Positions 15,664-24,700 of a DNA stretch of 64,000 nt are shown here, piece by piece. The notes below the pieces were generated by a model. That model saw nothing but the letters and a program-made list of their open reading frames with translations. It searched no databases and had not been told where the DNA came from. Position numbers and translations under genes: made by a program. Position 1 is the first letter of the stretch. The number at the start of each line of letters is the position of its first letter. Origin of the DNA: CBFHSF01 sp965658445 (GTDB lineage Bacteria > Bacteroidota > Bacteroidia > Flavobacteriales > Schleiferiaceae); assembly GCA_965658445.1 (NCBI GenBank), contig CBFHSF010000009.1:40953-104952 (forward strand), read 5' to 3'.

Positions 15664-17382
15664 TTAGAAGTTAGATGTAATGCTAATGGACGCTCCGTTG
15701 GTTGCAGGAACCAAACGACAAACGCCTCCTACACAGAAAATACCCGCCTGCTGTCTACCGTAGTTTACCTGGAAGCGCGTAGTTCCCACCTGATATACTA
15801 CGGAGGCCAAGGGGTAGTGAAGTCTCTTTTTAACATCTGGATGGCCGTAGTTGTAGATGTCCTGAACGGCAAAGAACCAGTTGGGTGCCACGGAGTACTC
15901 CAAGAGTAGCATAACGCGGTCTCCCATGTTAAAGTCTTCGTCAATAACCTCTTGACTTACATCCTCATCCGTGAGCTGCCATTGCAACTCAGTTCTCAAA
16001 TACTTTCTAGAGCTCAGTTTGAACTGGCTCTCCAGAACAAAAGTCTGAGAGTAAATCATGTTGGGCTTGTTGCCCTTGGCCACGATGTCCTCATCAGAGA
16101 TTCCCTTGTTGAGAACGTCGTAGTTGTAGGCTATGTTGTAATAGCCAAAGTTCATTTTGAGATTGCGGTTAATCTTCTTCTTGATCAAGAAATTAAAGTC
16201 TTGGAAGTAGAGGATGTCTCCCGTCTTAAACCACTCGGTTTTGTACCCTTCCTTTACGTTGTTCAACGTATCCGTTGGGTCAAAGTACTCCTTATAAATG
16301 GAGCTGGCCGCTGAGTAGTTCAGTACCAAAGTGGTTCCGTACTTACCTCCCAAGAAGCTACCTCTCTTAAAGTTTTTGGTCATCTCTATTTGGAAACCCA
16401 TTTCTCCCCTTGGCTGTGTAGCGTATGGGTAAAGTGCGGGCAACGCATAGGTGTGGAAAGCCGTTGTGGGAGGCAAGAAGTTGATGGGCACTGCAAAGAA
16501 AGATGCATCTCTTTCTGAGCGGAAGCTCAAGTTGTCAATTCTCTTAGCCTGAGCAATAATTCCGAATCCCTTGGTAGAGTAGGTACCGCTCAACATCAAT
16601 CCTTCACCTTTTCTAAAAATGTATCCGTTGTCAAAACTCGGGTCGTTGACCTTGTACATGTACTCCCCAGAAAAGCTGAATTTCCCAGAGTTTATTTGGA
16701 ATCTACCCGCACCGGCACCTACGTTTTCCGGTAGGTTGTAGATGGGGCTGTTGGCCGCTTCGTATTTGGAAACAAAACTTCCCCCTACGATGTACTGCGT
16801 GTTGCCACCCAATCCAAAGAGGTTGTTTAGGTTAAACTCCCCGTCCAATCCGCGAACCAGACCGTCAGATTTTTCGAAGAATTTTCTCTGGCGTCCAATT
16901 AACCCCTTAAGGGCTAATCCCTTGATGGGTTCATATTTAATGCGAACTCCATCAAACATGTTATCAAACCCAAGTCCCCTTTCTTCATAGGCCCTTAAGA
17001 TCATTCCCGAACCAAATTGCTCGTAGAAATTACCGGCCGTAATATCTAGGCCGTCTTTGACAAACTGGGCATATCTATACGTAATTCCTTCTCCCTGATA
17101 TTCTGGGGGGAATCCAAGAATTACATTTTGGTAGTTTTCGTACCGGACACCCATCTTAAAGTTACCGCGGGTGTAGTTGAGGTTCATAAAACCTTGTCCG
17201 AGGAATTTTTCGTCTGGGTAGTTAGAACCGTAGGCTCCAATGGCAGAATCTTGTTGGTAGTAATAACCGTCAAACTGAAAGTTTCCGGTCAATTCACCCC
17301 AATCTGGTTTTGGGTCTTCTTTTTGAGCCCATGAGGATAGGGTCATCCCAAATACCGCTAGTATGAGTAATAGCTTTTTCAC
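15664..17382 (-). CDS. DUF6029 family outer-membrane barrel protein
   Basis: 572 residues with a signal peptide (1-19, ending SWAQ) followed by alternating amphipathic strands rich in Tyr, Phe and Gly, consistent with an outer-membrane beta-barrel. GNFYEQFGSGMILRAYEERGLG near residue 110-130 is a recognisable DUF6029 signature. It lies 21 bp after tlpA and 11 bp before the Omp28 lipoprotein gene, all on the minus strand. Genes of this family commonly sit with Omp28 and TlpA genes. Function is unknown. Confidence 0.8.
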   Translation of the reverse strand: MKKLLLILAVFGMTLSSWAQKEDPKPDWGELTGNFQFDGYYYQQDSAIGAYGSNYPDEKFLGQGFMNLNYTRGNFKMGVRYENYQNVILGFPPEYQGEGITYRYAQFVKDGLDITAGNFYEQFGSGMILRAYEERGLGFDNMFDGVRIKYEPIKGLALKGLIGRQRKFFEKSDGLVRGLDGEFNLNNLFGLGGNTQYIVGGSFVSKYEAANSPIYNLPENVGAGAGRFQINSGKFSFSGEYMYKVNDPSFDNGYIFRKGEGLMLSGTYSTKGFGIIAQAKRIDNLSFRSERDASFFAVPINFLPPTTAFHTYALPALYPYATQPRGEMGFQIEMTKNFKRGSFLGGKYGTTLVLNYSAASSIYKEYFDPTDTLNNVKEGYKTEWFKTGDILYFQDFNFLIKKKINRNLKMNFGYYNIAYNYDVLNKGISDEDIVAKGNKPNMIYSQTFVLESQFKLSSRKYLRTELQWQLTDEDVSQEVIDEDFNMGDRVMLLLEYSVAPNWFFAVQDIYNYGHPDVKKRLHYPLASVVYQVGTTRFQVNYGRQQAGIFCVGGVCRLVPATNGASISITSNF

Positions 17383-17403
17383 TTTGCCTTATGTGATGTG
17401 TTT

Positions 17404-17916
17404 TTAGTGGGTGTCAAGGGTCTCGCCACGAGCGAGTTTTTCCACCATCTCAAACAGAAGATCTTCATCTCCTTGAGCATACCCATTGTGTTGGTAAACA
17501 AGTTTACCGTTTCCGTCAAATAAGAAGGTGTGAGGGATGTTGTTTACGGCCATCATTCTTCTCAAATCTGAGTTTTCGTCAATATAGACTTCGTACTCCC
17601 AATTTCTTCCATTCACAAAGGGCGCTACTTTGGCCGAGTTTCGGGTATCGTCAATAGAAATGGCGATAACCTTAACCCCAGTTTCATCTTGCCAGTCAAT
17701 GTAGCTTTCGTCAATGGCAGAAAGTTCTCTTACACAGGGCTTACACCAAGTAGCCCAGAAAGAAATAACCACGGGTTTACCGTTGGTTTTTAGAGTCGTT
17801 GAGGATACTTGTTTTCCGTTTATATCCTTAATGGTTACTTCTGGAATGTCAAGTTTTTGTGCAGATGCATTAAAACCTACAAAGGCTACGAGTAGAGAGA
17901 GAACAAACTTTTTCAT
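17404..17916 (-). CDS. TlpA-family periplasmic thioredoxin
   Basis: Thiol-disulfide oxidoreductase of the TlpA/ResA type. 170 residues with a signal peptide (1-19, ending ASAQ) and a thioredoxin fold with the active site WATWCKPC (C58, C61). The cis-Pro region NNIPHTFLFDGNGK follows. It is first of a three-gene minus-strand operon with DUF6029 and an Omp28 lipoprotein. It probably supplies or removes electrons for the Cys pairs of the envelope proteins encoded beside it, which is inference from context. Confidence 0.92.
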   Translation of the reverse strand: MKKFVLSLLVAFVGFNASAQKLDIPEVTIKDINGKQVSSTTLKTNGKPVVISFWATWCKPCVRELSAIDESYIDWQDETGVKVIAISIDDTRNSAKVAPFVNGRNWEYEVYIDENSDLRRMMAVNNIPHTFLFDGNGKLVYQHNGYAQGDEDLLFEMVEKLARGETLDTH

Positions 17917-18042
17917 GAGTTTATATTTATGTTTCTAGTGGTTCGTGGAACCTTGTAGATTGAACGCCTAATTAACCCTAGGTTTATTTCTATGCATTCA
18001 ATCCCTTAGGTTTCATTGGGTTGAGGATTTTGGGTTAAAACA

Positions 18043-18080
18043 AATCAGTAGCTCAAAGACCATGCCTTGAGCTACTGATT
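18043..18080 (-). terminator. Intrinsic terminator of the 638-residue Omp28/T9SS gene
   Basis: A 14-bp stem, AATCAGTAGCTCAA with TTGAGCTACTGATT, around a 10-nt loop. On the minus strand it is followed by TGTTTTAAC. It lies 29 bp after the stop at 18109. Confidence 0.85.
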
Positions 18081-18108
18081 GTATTATAATTAGATTCCTA
18101 TACTGTGA

Positions 18109-20025
18109 TTACTTAACTACGTTGATACGAGTTGTAATTACTTCGTCACCGATAGTGATGTTAGCAAAGTATACACCTGGAGTCAAAGTAGAAACAGAGA
18201 TTTGGTTTCTGTTTACTCCAGTTGCCAAGTTACCAAGGTCTTCTGCAAATACAGTTTGACCCATCATGTTGATTACTTCAACCGTAACGTCAGCGTCTTC
18301 CAACAATTCGAACTCGATGTTGATGATGTCAGAAGAAGGGTTAGGGAATACAGATACTTTTCCTTCAGAAATCAATTCCTTAACAGATACAGAAGCCAAG
18401 TTGCTCAACCACTCAGAGTCAGAGTTCAAAACGGCGTTCGTGTTTCCGTCAACTACCATTACGATAGCTTTCATTTCTACGGGGTTGTAGTCAGAAGGAA
18501 TAGTGTACGTGAAAGTTTCAGATACTACTTGGTTTTCTGAGATGGTTGCAGGAATAGAACCTTGAGTACCTCCAAAGCTTGGCTGGATAGTACGAGCAAC
18601 AAAGTGGTAGCTCATATCAGAAGCAGGAACGGGGTCTGGCTTGCTTTCGTAACCTCCCATGTTTCCTTGACCACCACCTGAGTAGTAGTTTGCTTGAGCG
18701 TAACCAGAACCTGTACCCATAACGTTGTTCTCAGTAAGAACCATTACAAAGCGGTAGTCAACTCCTGTTTGGCTAACAAAGAACTGAGCGTCAGCGTCTA
18801 CAGTCAACGCGCCAGAAGCTTTGTCGTAAGTAGCGCCAGTGATGTTAATGCTTGTGCTAGGAGCAACGTCTTTTCTGATGTTGAAAGCTTGCTCTAGTGA
18901 AGAAGCACCGGGATCGGGTCCCAATACACGGTCAACTGCAGATCCTGGGTAACCACCTGGAGCCACTGAACCGATGTTAGAATCGTACTCAGATACTACC
19001 ATTGGGTCTCCGTTGTGAACGGCAATCAAAGAAGTTTCTGAACCGTAGTTAGCGTGCATGTAATCCATACCTACTGTACCACGTGGACACCATCCACACC
19101 AAGTACCTGTCTTCTCCTCAACAACTACTCTGCGAGCAGGAGGGTTAGCCATTGCTTTAATGTTGATAGTCAATGTATCGTTAGAAGTGTCATCGTCCAT
19201 TGAACCGTTGATGTTACCAGCCCAAATCTTAATAGTGTAGTTACCATCTGCTGGAGGAGCCCATGCAGTAGTGAAGTTGTGAACGTAAGAACCACCTGGA
19301 GCCATTGCAGGAGAAGCAGATTCCATTACGGGAGTTCCCGCATCAACTTGGTAGTATACATCCATAGAAGCTACTGGCTTTCCGATGTTTTCGAAAAGAG
19401 CAGAAATAGAAGTAGACTGACCCGTTTTGATTACTGCGTTTACGTTGTGTGCAGTGGCAGAAACATCGTTTCCAGTGTACGTATCTACTACGATGTTGTC
19501 TACGTAAAGTAGGAACATGTCAGTAGAGTTGTTTTGGAATGCGATGTAAATAGTTTGACCACTGTAGTTAGAAAGATCAGCGTATCGAGCTGTCCAACCT
19601 ACGTTTTCTGCAGGAACAGAAAGAAGTGTAGTCGTGAAATCAGAAATATTAGTACCTGTAGTAGAAAGCTTTACGTTGTAACCGTCAGGGTAAGACGCGT
19701 CAACAGCGGTTGCATCCCATACAAGGTAGATGTCGTTTCCAGAAGGGATTGTGATACCGGGAGTGATCATCCAGTCATCGGCCTGACCTGCAGGAGAGTA
19801 CCATGAGTTAGACACTGCGTAGCCGGCAGTAGCACCACCCGCAGAGCTATGTACCCATGCATCGTTAACAAAAGAAACGTTAGACGCTGGGGTCAATCCA
19901 TCATTATCAACTAGGGTAAATGTCGACGGAATATTCGTCGCAAAATCCTCGCTGAAAATTTGACCGCTCATTTGAGCACCCAAAGCCCCAGCAAGAAGGG
20001 AAAGTGTAATTTTTTTAAGGTCCAT
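18109..20025 (-). CDS. Secreted choice-of-anchor J / Omp28 / T9SS sorting protein
   Basis: 638 residues with a signal peptide (1-22), a choice-of-anchor J beta-sandwich (about 25-182, ending LLYVDNIVVDTY), a CARDB-like domain (about 185-292), an Omp28 thioredoxin-like domain starting near 300 with GTWCGWCPRG (C310, C313), and a T9SS type A sorting domain (about 560-638, VFPNPSSDIINIEFE). It sits directly upstream of the TlpA operon on the same strand but has its own terminator. Export by the T9SS and anchoring at the surface is expected. Substrate is unknown. Confidence 0.9.
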   Translation of the reverse strand: MDLKKITLSLLAGALGAQMSGQIFSEDFATNIPSTFTLVDNDGLTPASNVSFVNDAWVHSSAGGATAGYAVSNSWYSPAGQADDWMITPGITIPSGNDIYLVWDATAVDASYPDGYNVKLSTTGTNISDFTTTLLSVPAENVGWTARYADLSNYSGQTIYIAFQNNSTDMFLLYVDNIVVDTYTGNDVSATAHNVNAVIKTGQSTSISALFENIGKPVASMDVYYQVDAGTPVMESASPAMAPGGSYVHNFTTAWAPPADGNYTIKIWAGNINGSMDDDTSNDTLTINIKAMANPPARRVVVEEKTGTWCGWCPRGTVGMDYMHANYGSETSLIAVHNGDPMVVSEYDSNIGSVAPGGYPGSAVDRVLGPDPGASSLEQAFNIRKDVAPSTSINITGATYDKASGALTVDADAQFFVSQTGVDYRFVMVLTENNVMGTGSGYAQANYYSGGGQGNMGGYESKPDPVPASDMSYHFVARTIQPSFGGTQGSIPATISENQVVSETFTYTIPSDYNPVEMKAIVMVVDGNTNAVLNSDSEWLSNLASVSVKELISEGKVSVFPNPSSDIINIEFELLEDADVTVEVINMMGQTVFAEDLGNLATGVNRNQISVSTLTPGVYFANITIGDEVITTRINVVK

Positions 20026-20347
20026 AGAGAAATTTTTTAGTTTTATAGCTCGCTAATTTAAAATATTATAAATCTAAACATAATATTAAGCGAAAATTAT
20101 TTCTATTTTTGTGGCGAAGCTCATTTTGCATAAATGTCTCTCTTCAGGATAAATGTGATGTCATTGGGTAGGCGGTACAACCCTTGTGGTTTATCGATTT
20201 TAAATCCTAATTTCATTTTTCGAGGACCAACGCACCGTGTAAAATTTGCGTTAAAGAAATATACCCACTCATTGAATAGATAGATTAGGTGTAGATTTAC
20301 GCAATTAGTATAGACAAAACGAATAGACACAGACTTAACATATACAC
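20026..20347. other. Divergent intergenic region, no gene seen
   Basis: 322 AT-rich bases between divergently transcribed T9SS cargo genes. A perfect -7 box TATTTTTG is present on the plus strand (20104-20111) but with no clear -33 partner. On the minus strand TATGTTTA is one mismatch from consensus. No convincing short gene, RNA or repeat is visible. Confidence 0.5.
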
Positions 20348-21061
20348 ATGAAAAGATTATTACTCCTCACTTCTCTTTATGCCGTTAGCCTCTTCGCTGG
20401 CGCACAGTCTTTGCAGCTCATCACCAACCCAATTGACACGGCTTGGGGACCTGCTTACTCCGTTACGGAAGCTAAGACTGATATTTATGTAGAAAACATT
20501 TCTAGCGATACCGTAGAATTTAAAGTAAAGCGCCTCCCAGGATGGGCGGGTAATGCACTAACTGATGTAAACTACTTCTGTTGGGCTCAGTGTTACTTGC
20601 CGTCTGTAGATGACTCTCCAGATCCTTACGTTCTTCTTCCAGGGCAACAGCACTTCTTGTCTGTTTACGCTCAGACGGACGGTGACGGAAATATCGTGTG
20701 TGGAGACATCTCTTACCAGTTCTACGAAACTCGCAACCCAGATGACACTTTGAACATCACCGTAACTTTCTGTACAGGAGAGACGATTGGTGTTGATGAG
20801 TTGGCATCTCTTAACGAGTTTAAGGTGTACCCTAACCCTGCCAAGAGCCGCGCGGTTATCAGCTACAGCTTGACCAACACAAACAACGCAAAGGTTTACT
20901 TGACCAACATGCTAGGTTCAAGAGTTTTTGAAACCGAGTTGGACGTAAACCAAACTCAAAAAGAAATTTCAGTTGCTGAATACCCTTCTGGAGTATACTT
21001 CTTGTCAGTAGTTTCTGATGACAACGTACTCAAGACTGAGCGTTTGGTTATCTCACAATAA
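20348..21061 (+). CDS. Small secreted protein with T9SS sorting domain
   Basis: 237 residues: signal peptide (1-19, ending AGAQ), a beta-rich domain (about 20-145) with Cys residues (FCWAQCYLP near 77) and no recognised family, and a T9SS type A domain (YPNPAKSRAVISY near 162 to the end, finishing ERLVISQ). It is a single gene ended by a perfect terminator. The cargo domain resembles the Ig-like or cupredoxin-like folds seen in similar short Bacteroidota secreted proteins, but no assignment can be made. Confidence 0.85.
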   Translation: MKRLLLLTSLYAVSLFAGAQSLQLITNPIDTAWGPAYSVTEAKTDIYVENISSDTVEFKVKRLPGWAGNALTDVNYFCWAQCYLPSVDDSPDPYVLLPGQQHFLSVYAQTDGDGNIVCGDISYQFYETRNPDDTLNITVTFCTGETIGVDELASLNEFKVYPNPAKSRAVISYSLTNTNNAKVYLTNMLGSRVFETELDVNQTQKEISVAEYPSGVYFLSVVSDDNVLKTERLVISQ

Positions 21062-21080
21062 TAGATCCCAACAGATCGCT

Positions 21081-21111
21081 AAAAGAACCGGCCTAGGCCG
21101 GTTCTTTTTTT
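21081..21111 (+). terminator. Intrinsic terminator after the small T9SS cargo gene
   Basis: AAAAGAACCGGCC pairs with GGCCGGTTCTTTT across TA, then a T-run. Confidence 0.93.
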
Positions 21112-21123
21112 GTTCATATTTTC

Positions 21124-21131
21124 TACATTTG
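21124..21131 (+). promoter_or_regulatory. -7 box of the ruvA-sprA promoter
   Basis: Perfect TANNTTTG match (TACATTTG), 21 bp before the ruvA ATG and 13 bp after the preceding terminator. No standard TTG at 19-21 bp spacing is seen, because that region is the terminator T-run. Confidence 0.5.
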
Positions 21132-21152
21132 GGCAATTCTGATTATTAGACT

Positions 21153-21740
21153 ATGTATCATCATTTATCCGGTCGATTGGTGGCGAAGAACCCCACGTTT
21201 TGCGTGGTGGAATGTGCAGGTGTTGGATACCATGTAAACATCTCTCTCAACACCTTTGAGAAGTTGGGCTCCAATGAGAGTGTAAAACTGTACACTCATT
21301 TGATCGTTCGCGAAGACGCCATGACACTTTATGGTTTCTATGAGCCGGTAGAAAGAGAGATTTTTGAAAGACTCCTCTCTGTAAATGGAGTGGGCGCCAA
21401 TACCGCCCGCTTGATTCTCTCTTCTCTTTCCCCTGATGACGTAGTTTCTGCCATCCAATTAGAGCAAGTAGACGTGCTAAAATCCGTTAAGGGAATTGGC
21501 GCAAAATCTGCCCAGCGAATAATTATTGACCTCAAAGACAAGATTTCCGTTAAAGATTCGTTAACGGGTAGTGAAACGGGACCTACTGGTACCGCTGCTA
21601 TTCGCTTAGAAGCTGTGTCTGCCCTAGAAGTTCTAGGCTTTTCTAAGGTTTCTATTGAACGTGAGGTTGGAAAATTATTAGCATCTGATCCCACCATGAA
21701 CGTAGAAACGGTAGTAAAGTTGGCCCTCCAAAAGCTCTAA
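21153..21740 (+). CDS. ruvA: Holliday junction branch migration protein RuvA
   Basis: Tetrameric DNA-binding partner of RuvB. 195 residues. The OB-fold N-domain includes GYHVNISLNTFE, and two helix-hairpin-helix motifs are visible, LLSVNGVGANTARLIL and LKSVKGIGAKSAQRII. The C-domain (LEVLGFSKVSIEREV) binds RuvB. It is followed after 6 bp by sprA, a ruvA-sprA pairing that recurs in Flavobacteriia. Confidence 0.96.
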   Translation: MYHHLSGRLVAKNPTFCVVECAGVGYHVNISLNTFEKLGSNESVKLYTHLIVREDAMTLYGFYEPVEREIFERLLSVNGVGANTARLILSSLSPDDVVSAIQLEQVDVLKSVKGIGAKSAQRIIIDLKDKISVKDSLTGSETGPTGTAAIRLEAVSALEVLGFSKVSIEREVGKLLASDPTMNVETVVKLALQKL

Positions 21741-21746
21741 TTTTAG

Positions 21747-24700
21747 GTGGAAATCATCTCTGGTAAAAAAATATTCAAATTATTTTTTGCCCTGCCGATT
21801 CTTTGCAGTTTCGGTATGGGAGCTATGCCTGTGAGGTCAATCACCGAGGGTACAGAGAACGCCATGCCTTCTTGGATGCTCGTGGCACCGCCTGATTCTG
21901 CCGATCCCGATTCCCTGGCTTATCCCTACAATGGAAATCAATCCAGTGGTCTCTTCCTGAATAACCCAAGCAACTTTTCTACAGAGTACGAATACGATCC
22001 AGAGACGGGACAGTATATTGTATATGAAAGGGCCGGAGGCGTTCTTATCGGTCTTCCCCAAGTAATGAGTCCTGAAGAATTTCAGGATTACTTGTTTAAA
22101 AAGCAACAAGACGAATACTGGCAAGACAAGGCCAATACATCCACGGCGCGTTACGACGAGAACGATCCTCGATCCAATTCGGGGTTGATTCCGCAGATTA
22201 ACGTGAACAATGAGTTCTTTGGAAAGGTCTTCGGATCCAACACCATTGAGATTCGCCCGCAAGGTTCCGCTGAATTGAGGTTTGGAGGTCGCTACCAAAA
22301 AATTGACAACCCCGTTCTTCCCGAAAGAAACCGACGCACCTTTAACTTTGATTTTGATCAACGCATTCAGATGAATGTGACGGGTAGAATTGGAGAGAAG
22401 TTGACGTTGGCAACCAATTACGACACGGAAGCCACCTTTGCCTTTGAAAACAAGATGAAAGTCGAGTTTACAGGAGACGAGGACGATATCATTAAAAAGA
22501 TAGAACTCGGAAACGTGTCACTTCCGGTAAACAGTTCCTTGATTACCGGTGCGCAATCGCTCTTTGGTGTAAAGGGACAATTCCAATTTGGTAAGACCAC
22601 CATTACCGGGGTATTCTCCGAGCAACGATCGCAGTCTCAATCGGTAAACATACAAGGAGGAGGAGCTACACAAGACTTTGAAATTTGGGGAGACCAGTAC
22701 GAGGCCAACCGTCACTTCTTCCTCTCTCAATACTTTAGGGGAAACTACGAGCGCTGGTTGAGAAACATGCCTGTGATCAACTCTCCGGTTCAGATTACCA
22801 AGATTGAAGTTTGGGTGACCAACCGACGCAACGTGACCACCGATGTGAGAAACATTGTGGCCTTCATGGACCTCGGGGAAATTGAAGCCAACGCCTACAG
22901 AAATTCCGCAGCCAACCTTCCGGGATATCAAATTTTCCCAGGAAACACCTCAGACAACCTTCCCAACAACAACAGAAACCTCCTCGACCCGGAGGATCTT
23001 GTGGCCGCCATTCCCGGTGTCCGCGAAATTGCCACCGCAGATAACGACCTTCAAGGCAATGGATTTACCTCCGCTATTGAATACACAGAACTCGCCAACG
23101 CGCGAAAACTGGCATCCAACGAATTCTCATACGACCCACAACTGGGTTACATCTCTCTGAACCAATCCCTCAACCAAGATGAGGTTTTGGCCGTTGCCTA
23201 CCAGTACACCGCGGGAGGTAGAACCTACCAAGTAGGGGAATTCTCCAACGACGGTATCAACCCTCCCAAGACGTTGATTCTAAAAATGCTGAAGAGTGCC
23301 GTATTGGACGTGAGAACTCCGGTTTGGGACTTGATGATGAAAAACGTGTACTCCCTAAGTGCCTTCCAAGTAGACAAGGAAGACTTTAGGTTGGACATCC
23401 TCTATATGAATGACGAAACGGGAGTCCCCATTCCCTTCCTTCCCGAAGGAAACCTCAAGGAGAGCCTTTTGGTGCGCGTAATGGGATTAGACCGCGTAAA
23501 CTTGAACAACGATCCCTACCCCGATGGTCTCTTTGACTTCGTGGACGGAATTACCATAGACCAGAGAACGGGTAGAATCTTCTTCCCCGTGTTGGAACCC
23601 TTCGGTTCAAACCTCGCTGACTCTTTGGCCAATGACGCCCTTCGAGAAAGGTACGTCTTTCAAGAACTCTACGACTCTACCCGATTTAAAGCGCAAGAGC
23701 AAACGACCCTCAACAAGTTCTTGCTTCGCGGGCGTTACAAGTCAGCCAGCGGTTCGGAAATCAGCTTGAACGCATTTAACATTCCCCGAGGTTCGGTAAC
23801 GGTTACCGCCGGTGGTACAGCACTTGTAGAAAACCAAGATTACACCGTTGATTATTCTTTGGGACGCGTAAAAATCCTCAACGAGGGAATCCTCAACTCT
23901 GGGGTGCCCATCAAGGTAAATTTCGAAAACAATACGCTCTTTAACTTCCAGACCAAGACCTTTATGGGATTGACCTTTGATCACAGGGTCAGCGACAACT
24001 TTAACGTGGGAGGTTCTATTTTGAACTTGAGAGAGCGACCCTTGACGCAAAAGGTAAACATCGGGGATGAGCCCATCAACAACACGATTTGGGGATTGAA
24101 CTCGACGTATAAGGACGAAGCACCGTACTTGACAAGATTTGTGGACGCCATTCCCTTCATTGACACCAAGGAGAAGTCGGACATTCAAATGCAAGGGGAA
24201 TTTGCACATTTGATTCCCAGCTCGCCTTCCGGTATTAAGATCAATGGTGAGGAAACCACCTACATTGACGACTTCGAAAACTCACAAACCACCATTGACA
24301 TCAGAGGAACCAACCAGTGGGTTTTGGCTTCAACGCCGGGACTTCAGCCAGACCTCTTCCCAGAATCTGACGTCAACAACAACCAAGAATACAACTACAA
24401 CCGCGGTAAATTGGCGTGGTATGTAATTGACCCTCTTTTCTTCAACAACAACTCTTCGACCCCTCAGAATATTAAAGACGATCCTTCCCTGATTTCTAAC
24501 CACTACACTCGTGAGGTTTTGATTCAGGAAGTATTCCCTAATTATTCGAGGTCAAACAACGAGGCCCCCAACATTGCCATGATGGATTTGGCCTATTACC
24601 CCGATGAAAGAGGACCCTTTAACTTTGACGTAGAAGGGATTCCTGGAATTTCTTCGGGTACAAATGCAGACGGAACGCTCAAAGATCCCGAAACGCGTTG

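Noticed and set aside
20121..20330. A 69-codon minus-strand open frame
   Set aside because: AT-rich intergenic sequence with low-information composition and no signal, motif or translation start context.
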